Shown one piece after another: positions 13,331 through 27,900 of a stretch of DNA of 64,000 nt. The stretch comes from Amylostereum areolatum. Its lineage: Eukaryota > Basidiomycota > Agaricomycetes > Russulales > Stereaceae. The position numbers and the translations under genes were made by a program. Position 1 is the first letter of the stretch. Every line of letters starts with the position of its first letter. The notes under the pieces were generated by a model. That model searched no databases. It was not told the DNA's origin and saw nothing but the letters and a program-made list of their open reading frames with translations. The stretch lies in contig SAXG01000020.1 in assembly GCA_012932865.1 (NCBI GenBank), forward strand, positions 725,550 to 789,549. Reading direction: 5' to 3'.

Positions 13331-16300
13331 ATGTCCTCCTGGACGAACGATGGCGGCGAGCCCTCTAACCTGCAGAAGAAATACCCCTCTGCTCTGACCG
13401 GAGCGTATACAAGCACTCCTGCTCCCAAGGTATATCACTTATTCATTCTCCGGATGTATATTCTCAACCTGTAGCATAGTCATCCAAGTTCAAGCCTGCG
13501 AAAACACCCGCTTTTCCTCAAAGTCAACGTGCGTTTTCTCTGGCTTACATACCGCCATTTTCTGACGCCATTAGCAGCGCGTAAACCTGCTTCCACCACT
13601 CTAAACTCGTTTTCGACTCCTGGCTATGGTCGTGCGAAACCTTCAGCGTCCGCACAGTCTTCTCGCCCTCTTTCCACAAGCCATGATCCTATCGACATAT
13701 CTTCCTCTGAATCGTCCCCGCCGAGTCCAACTGTTGGGCTGCCAGTGAAACGCAGTTCCTCTGATACGGCCTTCCCACTCCCGCAGCTCTCTGTGTCTAA
13801 GCGGCAGAAGCTTACAGCATGCTCCGACAAGGAGAATTTTTCCACTTCGTCCTGGAAGGGAAAAGGGCGAGCTGTACCTCCCGAAAATGTCAAAACTCTC
13901 GAACCGGTTGGGCCAGCTCTATGCGTGGATCACACATCCCGCGCACCCCAAGACGAGGATCTCGAACCATCGCAATCTACGTCATATACTACCACAAGCT
14001 TCGGACCTATCCGTTCTCGGGGCCACGACGACCTCAGAAATGTTGGTCATCGTCCCGCCTTCTCAAGAGCTCTAACTCACACCATGTCTTGTACAGATGA
14101 CATTGGACGAGCTTCGGTCGTTATACGGAATCAATCATGACGTTTTGACCAAGGCAAGGGAAGACAAGAAAGAATTCCGCGTGAATTTGAAGAAGACACA
14201 CGATATTTATGTTTTGGATGGCATTATGTCTGTAATCATATCATGAGGTCTTATTCGCCACTCACGGTTTGCCTTTCGATGTAGCCGACTTGTTGATGAA
14301 CGAATACAAGCGATAGATGCCACAATCTCTGCACGGGAACGGGAGCAGCTTCCACAGGACCAGCCCCAAATTGGCGGGAAAATGACGCCGTCCTCTCGTT
14401 TGGCCCCAATACAAGTGACGGAAGACCCTTCACCTATTGCCACCAAAACCCCAGAACTCCTCGTTCCAGCGCATGCCATTCAAACCTTGTCGAGCCCGCT
14501 TCAGTCGTCATCCATAGGCGCCGTGGAGGTTGTCAGTTACCTCAACCGAACCGCGTCGCCTCAGCCTGAGAGTGACGAGGAGTTTTGGAGTCATGTTGCG
14601 GATGAAGATGACATCGAGATCATGGAAAATTCCCTCTCTGTAACTGCTCCCACAGCTTTGCCTGGCAGCATCCTAACAGGAACTTCTTCCGCTTCCTCCA
14701 CGGACTTTCAACAGCATCGCTACTATCGAGAGATCCTTGACGTACTCAAGAGGACGTTCAAACTATCAAAGTTTCGCCATAACCAGCTTGAGGCCATCAT
14801 TCACACTTTGGAGGGTAGGGACGTTGTTGTCCTAATGCCGACAGGTGGCGGTAAAAGTCTTTGTTATCAGGTCCCCGCTCTGTGCAATGGAGGCACGACG
14901 CGCGGTGTTACCGTCGTTATTTCTCCACTTCTTGCGCTGATGTTTGATCAAGTCGAGGATCTTCGTGCCTTGGGTGTAGACGTCGGCCTCTTCGCATCCG
15001 ACCAGACTCTCGCGGAGCGAAATAACACTAGGCATCGTCTCCTCTCTCCCGGGACAAAACCCAACCTCGTCTATATCACACCGGAGAAGCTCAACCTTGG
15101 TGGGGATATGTCGAAGATCCTTCGTAAACTCTATACGGAGAAGATGTTGGCAAGATTCGTGGTGGACGAGGCACATTTGATCAATACTTGGGGTCGAGAC
15201 TTTCGTGATGCGGTACGTTTATCGTATTCCCATAACAAGATGCAATGTTGACACTCTATCTAGTATGCCGCCCTCAACAACCTGCGAAGAGATTTTCCTG
15301 GAATCCCTATCATGGCGTTGACTGCCACTGCGACGCCCACGGCCCAGCAAGACATTATCCATTCTCTCGGTCTTCACGACTACAAATTCCTTGCTCAGTC
15401 TTTCAACCGACCAAATTTGCGTTATTGTGTCGTTTCCAAGCCCCGGGCCCCTGCTCAATCTATTGCTAAGTATATCAAAGAAGTCCATCCCGGACATACA
15501 GGCATCGTTTATTGCCTGGGGCGGGATAAGTGCGAAAGGGTCGCTTCAGATCTCCGAAAGGAGGGTATCGCTGCACGACATTTTCATGCAAAGATGGCGG
15601 ACGCCGACAAGAGGCGTACTCACGAAGCTTGGAAGACTGGCGAATGTACTGTCATTATCGGTACTGTGAGTAATCAGTCAATGAATCCGTTTCGTAGCTG
15701 ATATACCCTAAAGATTGCATTTGGTATGGGCATTAACAAGGCCAACGGTGAGTGCGTACGAGCGGCATACCCCTGTCATCGAATAACCGTCCTTGCAGTT
15801 CGTTATGTCATCCACCACGATATGCCATCGTCTCTCGCTGGGTAACGTCCCATTATATCGCCGCTGTTTCTGCATCTTATAAGCCTTTATAAGATATCTG
15901 CAGGAAACTGGTAGGGCTGGCCGCGATGGTGAAGTCTCAGACTGCCTTCTTTGTCCGTTCAGATTTCTTCTGGCTTGATTGTCACTGACTTTATGGCTCA
16001 GATTATTCGTGGCAAGATGGTCAAATGTTGCTTCGACGCGTACGTGAAAATCCCGACTTGGGTGTTGAGGAAATACGGCGGCAAGAAGAGGAAGTCCGCG
16101 CAGTCATCCAATTTTGTCCTCAATGACACAGACTGTCGCCGAGTTCAACTCCTTACCCGCTTCGACGAGATATTCCACCCCGAAACCTGCGCCGGCACCT
16201 GCGACAACTGTATTTCAACTGATGGCGTCCTCGAACAAGATATGAGCGGGGCAGCAAAGAACTTTATTCGCCTTCTCCAGCAGGTAGAGAATCGCAATGA

Positions 16301-17383
16301 CAATATTACAAGAGGTCATTGTATCGCCACCTTCCGCGGTCTACAGCCGAAGGAAGTTATCGAGAAAGGATACCACATGCTGGAATTGTACGGGATCGGC
16401 AGAGATATGGAACAAGGACAAGCTGAACGCTTATTTGATCACCTTCTAATGTTCGAGGCCTTCAAGAGTGTTTCCATAATGATTGGAAAATACCCTGCCA
16501 CTTATATTCGGGTTAGTTTTCTTTCGACTCACCCTTGTGCGCAGATTGACGTTTGTGCAGCTAGGACCGAAGTACCGAGAAATTCTATCTGACAAACATA
16601 CTCTTACCATGAAACAACGTGTTAAGAAAGCGAAGGTACCAACGTCGAAGAAAGTTGCCCCTCCTTCCAAGAGGAAAGGTGCTCGAGCTGAGATCGTCGA
16701 AGATCCCATCGAGCTTTACCGAGACGATGAAGATGAAGACGTCCCGGTCGCTTCAACGAGCAATGTCAGCCATCAGACACCGCGCTCTACACAATCACAA
16801 GATATTCGCTCGGACTTGCTAGATCATCACGAGCAGTGTTACGTCGAACTCTGCGCTGTCCGCGCTCGGGTTAGTTTCTGTATATCATTCCACGTTCAGT
16901 GCAGTTAACAAGTTGATGCCAGTTGAGTGTATCAATGTCGGTAGGAGAACAGGAGATTCTTTCCGATGAGACCCTGCAATTGCTCAGCACCATACTCCCG
17001 TCAGGTCAGTGAAATTCGTATATTCGCACTCTTTTATGGCGCGTGACAATAACGTTACAACCAGACGGCCACAGCTTCAAAGAGGTTTTGGAACTCAGCC
17101 CGGAAGCGGAAGACATGGATACGAAATGGAGACAATACGGGGCAGATTTCCTAAACGTGTGTACAAATAATACCATCCGCCGTCCAGCAGAAAGGTAAGC
17201 GTTTCGTTTGACCATGCTATCCTGTTGGCCGCATGTACCCCTCCCATTGATGCTAAATGACAACAAAACAGGCCAGTCGATACCGCCGTTTCAAAAACTT
17301 CTGCTACCCAAGTTCCCGCTGCAGAGCTTCACAATCGGTTTGCCTACCGTGATAAGCTAACGTCCTCCCGCGCGAAAGAGTAA
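13331..17383 (+). CDS. RecQ-family DNA helicase (Sgs1/BLM-like)
   Basis: ATP-dependent 3'-5' DNA helicase for recombination and replication repair in the nucleus. ATG 13331; exon 1 is 13331-13429. A long Ser/Pro-rich N-terminal region (to about 14700) precedes the helicase core: FRHNQLEAI motif 0, MPTGGGKSLCYQ Walker A (14838), VDEAHLINTWGRDFR motif II, MALTATATP motif III, IVYCLG motif IV, then IAFGMGINKAN, VIHHDMPSSL and QETGRAGRDGE motif VI. An RQC-like zinc-binding region follows (CAGTCDNC near 16200), and a probable HRDC domain with ILSDETLQLL near 16950. Stop at 17381-17383. An intron of 49 bases (about 15952-16000) restores DCLLYYSW. A one-base insertion near 16118 separates VIQFC from LNDTDCRR. 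Motif II replaces the usual DEAHCVSQWGHDFR with DEAHLINTWGRDFR. Confidence 0.88.
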
Positions 17384-17594
17384 CACCTCTGACTCTTGCC
17401 TTTCATCCTCCTCTTCTTGGTGTGCCTATGTATCTCTACGAGTTGTGAACTAGTGTAATATCCATATATTCCGGAGCCAGTCCTTGAACCTTGTGTACAC
17501 AATCTTCCATTATAATCTACATCTTATCCACATCACCAACGGGTATCCAGTTGTGAAGCAGGCGTGAAATGGATACAGGGTATAACAAATGACC
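17384..17594. other. Convergent intergenic region, 211 bases
   Basis: Shared 3' flank of the RecQ and DDX41-like genes, AT-rich with no ORF. Confidence 0.5.
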
Positions 17595-19926
<2,332 letters not shown>

Positions 19927-20109
19927 GGCGGTTGAGTGGCAAGGGCGGGCCGCGAGGTTCCGAAAAGATGACCTCACGCGCAAGCAGCTGCTCACGCGCA
20001 CATTTTATTTAACCGAGGCCGACCCAGGTCCCGCAACGCAATAAGATGTCCTCGCTATCGAAAAGTCGATCGTGCTGTTTCGCGCAACCGCTTCCCATCT
20101 TTCGCACCC

Positions 20110-21377
20110 ATGGCAGACATATTCGACCCTTCGACCCATCCCCATCGCCGCTTCAATCCCCTCACCGGAGAGCATGTCCTTGTCTCTCCCCACCGTACGA
20201 AACGACCGTGGCTGGGCCAGACAGAACCCCCACAAACACAGTCCCTGCTCAAATACGACCCCGATTGTTATCTCTGTCCTGGAAACGAACGAGCCGGAGG
20301 TCACAAGAATCCCGTGTATGAGCACACCACGGTCTTCGAGAACGACTTTGCTGCCGTCCTACCTCCCCCTGGTCCCATCGCACCCCCTGCACCCCATCCT
20401 CTCCTCTCCACGCAACCCGTGCAGGGCCATTGTGACGTCCTCATTTTTCACCCCCGTCACGATCTGACTCTCGCTCGCCTCTCCCCTGCCGATATTGAAC
20501 GGATCATCGACGAGTGGATTGCGGTATACAACACACGAGGCCGACAGGATGGAGTCAAATATGTTCAAATATTCGAGGTGCGTTTTCTGTATATGGAGCG
20601 GCACCCCTTATACTTATGACTGTCGGTCAGAATAAGGGCGCTATGATGGGATGTTCCAATCCTCATCCTCATGGCCAGGTTTGGTCCGTGAGCGAGATAC
20701 CCACCGTTCCCTCCCTCGAGCTTTCATCGCTCCGCCGGTATTCCACCAATACGGATATACCACCGTCCTCTGCCCCTCGAGGTCCAAACGGGCGCCCTTG
20801 CCTACTATGCGAGTATGTTCATCACGAAGTGGGCCTTGCGATCGACAACGGGCGTGTGGTCACCAAGAACGACCATTGGGTGGCTCTCGTCCCATGGTGG
20901 GCGACGTGGCCGTTCGAAATTTTGCGTATGTTCGCCGTCCGGAACTCCTTTGTAACATCTGATCTCTGGTCGCAGTACTCCCTTACCATCGGCATATCGC
21001 ATCCATTGCGGAACTTTCTCCCACAGAGAAGGTCTCCTTTGCTGCCATCCTGTCCAATGTCACAAGACGTTATGACAACTTATTCTCGTGTTCCTTTGCA
21101 TATTCAATGGGCATCCACCAGCGTCCCATCCCGCCCATCAACCGTTTGGAATCGACTGAAGATGGTATAGCTCACCTTCACCTTCACTTTTTCCCTCCTC
21201 TCCTGCGGAGTGCATCAGTCCGAAAGTTTCTAGTCGGGTGAGTAGTCCGTATATACAATCTCATGATTCCAGATCATTGATTCTTAATGTCATAGTTTCG
21301 AGCTCATGGCTGAAGCTCAGCGGGATCTGACTCCAGAGCAGGCTGCTCAACGACTGAGGGCATCTTCTGACGTGTAA
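20110..21377 (+). CDS. GAL7: Galactose-1-phosphate uridylyltransferase
   Basis: Leloir-pathway enzyme that exchanges galactose-1-phosphate with UDP-glucose in the cytosol. Four exons: 20110-20577, 20631-20925, 20976-21237 and 21296-21377, giving 368 residues, normal for the family, with no frame problem. The active-site HxHxQ is in GCSNPHPHGQVW (exon 2, about 20650). CYLCPGN and CLLCEY are the metal-site regions. HLHLHFFPP (exon 3) and FELMAEAQRDLTPEQAA (exon 4) are the expected C-terminal blocks. Gene name follows the yeast gene. An intact gene in this stretch shows that local sequence quality is not uniformly poor. Confidence 0.95.
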
Positions 21378-21664
21378 ATCCAAATGTGTTACCAAATCCT
21401 AGGTCTTGTACTGTACTGTACCATCTTGATCAGTTCATCTCGCACCACAAACAATAGGGGGATTCCCAGTAGCACTGAACAAGCAAATTATTGCTCTGAT
21501 GAATGGCCAGATGAATTCACTCAGCTTGGCTCGTGATCACTGACAGCTATTTGCATATTGATAGGCCGGGTCAGCATCTTAATTGCAAGTATGCATTTTG
21601 AGGTCCAACAAGTTGCCAGTGGTTGCCGTGACTGGACCCTGCCCCTGGAGCGACAAGCTGCACG

Positions 21665-22127
21665 TGTCAACAGTGGTGCCCACCGTTGCATGCATTGTGC
21701 ATCTGCTCCTCGATGACATCTAGAACAACGTCAAGACCACTATTTTCTTCGTAAATATGTACCCCTTGATAGGGATCGGTCCAGCGACTGGCAGATCACC
21801 CAAGTCACCCAAAGAGAGAGAGAGGGAAAAGGATGGATTGGCAAGAGAGGATCCAAGTTCAGGCGTAGGGCCAAAGCAGTACATGGGGAACAAAGAGGAC
21901 AATCTAGGGAAAAGGGATGCAGAGGAGAGTCTTATATATGTACAGGATCAATGGTGCAATAATGGTGTGAGCGGGAGAGAACAATAAGGAAAAGGAAGGG
22001 GGAGGACGTGGTCCAGAGCAATGATGTCATAGAGGAGTCAGGCTGACGACATCATGTGATGGGAAATGTAATCATGTGACTGAATGCGATGCAACGAAAA
22101 GGGAAAGGATTGAGGCGGTCTGTGACA
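21665..22127 (-). repeat. 3' LTR of gypsy element C
   Basis: Begins TGTCACAG directly after the polypurine tract and ends at a candidate GTTGACA, so it would be 463 bases. A TATATAAG box (minus strand, 21932-21939) is followed by CTAGATTGTCC, similar to the RNA start region of elements A and B. The left border is inferred by analogy because there is no second LTR to compare. Confidence 0.55.
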
Positions 22128-25100
22128 TTACCCCCTCTTTAAGGCGCGCTTTCGCCGGGAGCGCAAGTTCATCGTCCATCGTGGATGCAAGAAATTCGGC
22201 CTGGGTCAGACCCAATAATTTTAGTGATCGTGGGGCATTGTGATGAAGGCGGTGGAACTCAACAATAGCATCCTTGGCATGCGTTAATGCAGAGGCCGGT
22301 CTCCATTCGTTCTCAGAGTCGGGGTATCCAAGCCATTTGACGAGGTATTCAATGCCGTGTTTGTTGCATGTGGGTCGTGAGTCGAGGATAGCTTCAATCT
22401 CGTACTCCTCGTCTTCATCAATCAGTTCTGGAGGCGGTTGAGTGAAGTTGGGGCCATGGGCATCCATCTCTTTGTACGCTGAGAGAAGCGAGGCATGGAA
22501 GACAGGGTGGATACGCCATTTAGGAGGGAGTTGAAGGCGGTAAGTCACTGGTCCGAGGACATCAGTGATGATGAATGGGCTGTGTTGTTTTGCTGCAAGC
22601 TTAGCTTTTGGACGTGTGGTCTTCAGGTTCTTACCATCCAGCCAGACTTCGTCACCAACTTCAAAGTGTATTCCTTTCCTGTGTTGAGTCGCCATTGTTG
22701 GCGACTCCATCAGGTTGCGTGCCGTTTCAAGACTGGCCTGTGACTCCTTGCGTATTTCTTCAAGGTGCTGGAAGCGTTCTTCGACGGCAAGATTCTTGGA
22801 GATGGGGTTGACGGAGGGGATCATTGTCGGTAGGAAACCGTAAAGCAGCTCGAATGGGGCGCAACCTGTAGCTGAATGAACACGAATGTTGTGTGAAAAT
22901 TCGACGAAGGGGAGGTACTTCACCCAGTCGTCCTGCTGATAGTTGCAGAATGCCTGAAGGTACTGCTCGAACTCTTGGTTCGCCCGTTCGCTTTCACCAT
23001 CTGTTTGAGGGTGGTACACTGTGCTCATCGAAGCCTTGATTCCGAGTTTGGTGCAAGTCTCCTGCATAACCTTGCTTGCATACTGTGGGCTGCAGTCGGA
23101 GATCATCTGTTTCCACAGCCTGTAGTATCACCACACGCGGTCCAGCAAGATGTTGACGGTGCCATTGCTGTTGATTTTTTTGGTGCACGGTGCAATGTAG
23201 ATGGCCTTGGAGAGGCGGTCTACAATCATGCAGATAGCATTGTATCCATCCGAGGGAGGCAGATCAGTAACAAAGTTGGTTGTGATCACCTCGAATGGGC
23301 ATTCTGGGACGGCGTTAAGGATCATGTCGACATGGGGGTGCTGGGGACAGTTCTTGGTCGCTTGGCAAACAGCGCATCCTTCAACGTAGTTGCGTACAAA
23401 GACCGACATCCCTGGCCACCAGTATTCTCGGCTGAGGAGTTCACACGTCTTGTGGCGACCTGGATGTCCTGCCATTGGTGAGTCGTGGAATGACTTGACA
23501 ATGTCACGACATAGCTCGATGTCTGCAGGTACATAGACCTTCCCTCTGAACAGAATTATCCTGTCTTCCAGGTTCCATTCTTGAAGGTCCTTAACAAGTG
23601 ATTGTGGCCCGTTGCGAAGGATAGCGTCCATGGCTTATACAACTTCAGCGTCTTTGGTGCGTGCATCTCGGATGCGTCGGCATAGGTCAGTGTTGCCTAT
23701 GGTGGTTACAGTGCGCAACCGAGTAGCGTGGATATGGAAGTACTTGGGATCTAGGAGGACACATTCCTTGTTGTCATTCTCGACCCCCTCTTTAAGGTCA
23801 GGGCGTCTGGACAATAGATCTGGTTGATGGTGAAGGCCCGGCTTGTGCGTTAGTGTGAAATTGAAGCGCGTGAGGAATAACACCTAGCGGGCCTGCCGAC
23901 AACTCAGCTTTTGTGCTTCCTTGAAGTACTCCAGGTTCTTGTGGTCTGTCCAAATCTCGACTGGATGAGTTGCGCCTTCCAGATAGTGCCGCCAAGCTTC
24001 AAGTGCCCAAATAATTGCCAGCAGTTCCTTGTCATAGATGTCATAGTTGTGTTCCGGTTCAGTAAGCGACTTGGACAGGTAGGCAACAGGATGAAGGTGA
24101 CCATCTTGGCCGCATTGCGAGAGGATGCCTCCGATTGTGAAGTTTGAGGCATCAACTTCTACCAAGTACAGTTTTGATGGGTCAGGGAGAATCAGGACAG
24201 GGGATGAGGTGAACGCAGCTTTGAGGGCAGCAAAGGCGTCTTGACACTCTGCAGTCCAGTTCTATGGATGGTTCTTTTTGGTCAGTTCAAACAGGGGGCG
24301 TGCAACCTTGGAGAAGTCCTTGATGAAGCGACGGTAGAAGTTTCCAAACCCGAGGAATGACTGGACATCCTTGACGTTATAAGGGGTGTGCCACTCCGTA
24401 ATGCCTGCTACCTTGACAGGGTCCATAGCAATCTGGTTGTGTGAGATAATCAAGCCGAGGTACTCAACAGAATCCTGTTCGAAGACACATTTCTCTGGCT
24501 TGAGGAAGAGGTTATTGTCCTTCAGGCGTTGCAGCACCTGCATCATCAGTTCACGGTGTTCTTCGAGTGTCTCTGTGAAGACAAGGATGTCGTCCATGTA
24601 AATGACAACCTTGCCACCGTCGATGAGATCTTTGAAAAGTTCATTCATCATTGCCTGGAATGTTGCAGAAGAATTCATAAGGCCAAAGAACATCACCGGG
24701 GGTTCGTACAGCCTGCGGTTTGTTTTGAAAGCGGCCTTCCACTCGTCTCCTTCCTTGATACGGACATTGTTGTATCCCCAGCGGACGTCCATCTTGGAGA
24801 AGACCTTGGCACCCTTGAGTTTGTCGACAAGCTCGGAGATGAGTGGGAGTGGGTATTCGTTCTTGACAGTGCCTTTATTCAATGCTCGATAGTCTTGTAC
24901 AGGACGAAGCTTCCCATCCTTTTTCTTGACAAAGAAGAAGGGACTCGCCATGGATGATTTCGACGGGCAAATGTACCCCTTCTTGACATGTTCACCGAAG
25001 AAGCTGTCCAGCTCTTGCTGCTTGGATGGGGTCAAAGGATACACCTTGCAAGCCTTTGGTTGGAAGTCTGGTTTCAGGTCAATAGCATGGTCCCAGGGAC

Positions 25101-26157
25101 GTCGCTCAGGTAGACGTTCAGACGTAGCTTTGTCGAACACCGACTTGAATGAGCGATATTGCTCAGGGACCATATCTTCAAACGTTTTCGTCTTGACATC
25201 AGCCGCCCGTTCCGCAAGCTGTTGCGCCTTGGTGAAGGTGGCACGTATGGCGAGGTCGTTAGACTGTTCTTCTTGTGCGAGTTGTTCAAGGGTGACTTCC
25301 TTTACGACTTCCGCAGCACGTAGGCCATCTTGGGTCCATGAAGCCAGGACAACGTCCGACTGCTCGTCGTCATCTTCTGTGAACCACTTTGCACCTGAAG
25401 GTATACGGCGTGGAGAGCAAACACGAGCATGCTGTACACGGCGGGCAGGGATCACGTACTTTGTGTTGCTTGGGTGGTTGGTCACCGTGTGGACATGAGG
25501 TTCTTCGACTTCAACCTTGTCAGCTTCAACAACGTCAATGGGTGGTTGTGGCCCAGACCGATGTTCAGGTTTGATGCGAAGCTTCTTGACCGGAGGTTTG
25601 TGTAGGACACAAGTGGGTGGGCAGTGTGTCATGTCGACTTCTTCTCCATCCCAGTTGATTTCTGGGTTATGCTCCTTCAACCAGTCAGTTCCTAAGATCA
25701 TATTGTGATCACTGATGTCCATGACAAAGAATTTGGCTGTTTCTTCATGATACGATTCTGTGGATTGCGCGTAGATGCGAACACGCTGGGTAGTCGAATG
25801 ACGTACCCATCCCATTATGTTCTCTGTCCCGTCTACATTGCGGACAGGGAACGGGCGGTCGAGGGTATCTAACAAGAGCCCTTTCTTTTCTGCAAATCTT
25901 CGGTTAATGATAATGCCTTCAGCACCACTATCCAGCAGCGCTTCAGCAGTCGATTTTTCTTCCAGTGACTCATCCAATCAGTTTGACATCCAGCAATATC
26001 GAGGGCATGTGCCTATTCTTCGTGACCGTTGACAGTTTCAAGCAGGTTGGAAGGACACACTCACTGGATTGCATGGATGATAGTACAGAGAAACGATTTG
26101 ACGATGCCATAGAAAAACCTTTGCCACCCACAGATGACATGACTGGGGGGCGTTCTA
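22072..26157 (-). pseudogene. pol of gypsy element C (protease-RT-RNase H-integrase-chromodomain), inactivated
   Basis: Entered from gag by -1 frameshift at GATTTTTAG. Recognisable: protease ALLDSGAEG (about 25945), RT with YMDDILVF (about 24600), RNase H VEVDASNFTIGGI, integrase zinc region and DDE region (22990-23630), chromodomain YEIEAILDSR...YLVKWLGYPDSENEW (22400-22280). In-frame stops replace residues that are W, W, Q, R and R in element A: TAG near 24260, TAG near 23884, TAA near 23635, TGA near 23127 and TGA near 25985. There is also a small indel just before the protease. All five stops are explained by a C:G to T:A change. The C-terminus reads on through the polypurine tract into the LTR. 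Confidence 0.85.
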
Positions 26158-26163
26158 AAAATC
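26155..26163 (-). promoter_or_regulatory. -1 frameshift site at the gag stop of element C
   Basis: Reads GAT TTT TAG on the minus strand. A Phe tRNA on TTT can step back one base and still pair with TTT, giving entry to pol (LERPP). The same arrangement with a different stop codon is found in A and B. Confidence 0.6.
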
Positions 26164-27425
26164 CAAGCCGCCAGCGAGATCCTTCAACATCGCCACGGCC
26201 TCCTCACGCTCCTCCTTGCCCAACTTCTTCATCTTGTTGATCAGGACCGACATCTCCTTGACTGGATCCGCATTTGAGGTTGTTGCCGCTTGAGGGGACG
26301 AGGGGGCATGCACGGAGGGTACTCCTGAGTTTGAGTCAGTTTCCAACGCTCCTACACGTCTTCCACTGCTCGAGTCCTTGTTCGGGCAGTCGCGCAGCAT
26401 GTGATCTGGTTGGCGACAGAGGAAACAACCACCTTCCTTGCGCAGGCGCTCGCGCTCAGCATCAGTGAGACGTCCCGGATGCCCTCCTTGGGTGCTGACT
26501 GCTCCAACGCGCAGTCCACTGCTGGTGGAGGATGAGGGTCGTGCGCTAGTGGTTGACGACGAGGTCTTCTGCTTCCGGTCTGCAGGCGATGCGAGCCGGC
26601 GGTTGCGGAGAAAGGCTTCATTGAGCGCGCATGCACGGACCTTCCAGTTGTCAAGAGTGGTAGGGAGTGGCCAAGTCCTCTCGCATTCCTTGTGAAGGCC
26701 ACTGTTCAATCCTTCTTTGAAGAAGTAGAGAACAGACTTGCCTTGGAATCCTGAGCGTGGGAGGAGGGACTCGAATTCGGTGATGTACTGCTGCACGGGG
26801 CGGTCGCCCTGCCTGAGGTCTGCAAGGGCATTCTGAGAGGTGATTGTCTCATCAAACTGCTTGAAGTCCTTGTCGAACTGGGCGAGGACCTCCTTGAGGG
26901 TGAGACACTTTGCACGAGTGGTCGTATTCGCTGGCTTGTTATCCTCGGCATCGAGGATCTCCTCCTGGTGCAGCTCTGCCCATATGCCGGCGACTGAGCC
27001 TTCCATCAGGGAAAGCATCAGCTGTATCTGGTCATCGTCGCTTGCGTACTTCTTGCTGTTTGCCCTAAGGAACATGTGGACGGCATTTTTGAAGCGACAC
27101 GACTCTTTGCAATCACCGGTGAATGGCTTAGGCTTAACGCCTATCTCGCCGGTGGAGGGGGTGGGGGTGGTCGAGGCTGGTTGAGATATGGTGGTTGCGG
27201 GCGGTTGAAATGGGAGAAGAGGGTTAACAGGAGCTGCAGGGGACTGATTGGGACTTTGAACAGCTGGAGAGCCTGGGGTAGAGGGGGGCAGGGGGACTGC
27301 GAGTGCGTTGCGGAAGGACACGACATGTTCGTTGTGTGCAAGAGTGATCCTATAGAATGCTTCTGCAGCGACCTCGAGTTCTTCGTCTAAGAGAAATGGT
27401 TTTTCACCTGTGGCCCAGCACACAT
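26155..27425 (-). CDS. gag of gypsy element C, 5'-truncated
   Basis: Open for about 420 codons, with capsid blocks matching element A (EIGVKPKPFTGD against EIGPKPKPFKGD) and one CCHC zinc knuckle, CFLCRQPDHMLRDC (about 26400). Ends LAGGLDF at TAG 26155-26157 inside the slip site. There is no in-frame Met in the first 100 or so codons, so this ORF is the interior of a longer gag. The surviving N-terminal part is Pro/Ser-rich. Confidence 0.75.
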
Positions 27426-27439
27426 TCTGGTTATATATA

Positions 27440-27508
27440 CCTATAATACATGATCAGCCCCATATGCCTAACCTGTATGCTACACGCTGAGCCACCGTCG
27501 GCCGCGCG
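27440..27508 (+). repeat. Left terminal inverted repeat
   Basis: Aligned without gaps to the reverse complement of 63924-63992, about 47 of 69 positions agree, including an exact TATGCCTAA block (27463-27471) and CAGCC (27455-27459). Similarity seems to continue inward with gaps. Confidence 0.7.
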
Positions 27509-27725
27509 ATTTGACTCCAGTATAATCCACGCTCGCCCGACATCCTGTCCTATGTATGCAATCGACAATCGGCCGTTAGGGAGGCCTACAGCACACAGGG
27601 CCCCACATGGGACTTTCCTCGATGTCCGGCCGTCCTCGTCCTACAAGATCACCCACTACAACCGGCCGTTGCGTAGGTCTCCAGTAGACATGTACCCAGG
27701 CATGCCTGCCCCCAATATGCGGCCG
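27499..27725. repeat. Left subterminal CGGCCG cluster
   Basis: Five CGGCCG palindromes at 27499, 27570, 27627, 27663 and 27720, inside the left end of the transposon. A similar cluster is at the right end (63567-63908). These are candidate transposase-binding sites. Confidence 0.45.
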
Positions 27726-27900
27726 ACCTAGAGTGCCAATACACCCCGGGTCGAAAACTTCAACCGCCGGGATATCCCCGGAATATATATGTACATCCCA
27801 CACGAGACTTGCAATATATTTCGTTGCCCATGGATCTAGGGGGATGGTTGTAACCGCACCCGGCGGGTCTAACCTTCCAACCGAAATTCCCAGGGTCGGT

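Larger units (their letters stand above)
21665..27430 (-). mobile_element. Gypsy element C, 3' part only (LTR, pol, most of gag)
   Basis: Minus-strand chromovirus of the same broad family as A and B but clearly older. Order on the minus strand is gag (27425-26155), protease, reverse transcriptase, RNase H, integrase, chromodomain, polypurine tract (about 22140-22130) and LTR (22127-21665). The 5' LTR and the first part of gag are absent from the window. Gag stops being recognisable within about 20 bases of the inverted repeat of the large transposon, so the missing 5' end may lie beyond base 64000. Confidence 0.8.

Noticed and set aside
13331..17383. RecQ gene as part of a Helitron or other mobile element
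   Set aside because: It has host-style introns, RQC and HRDC-like regions, ordinary host neighbours and no Rep/HUH domain nearby.
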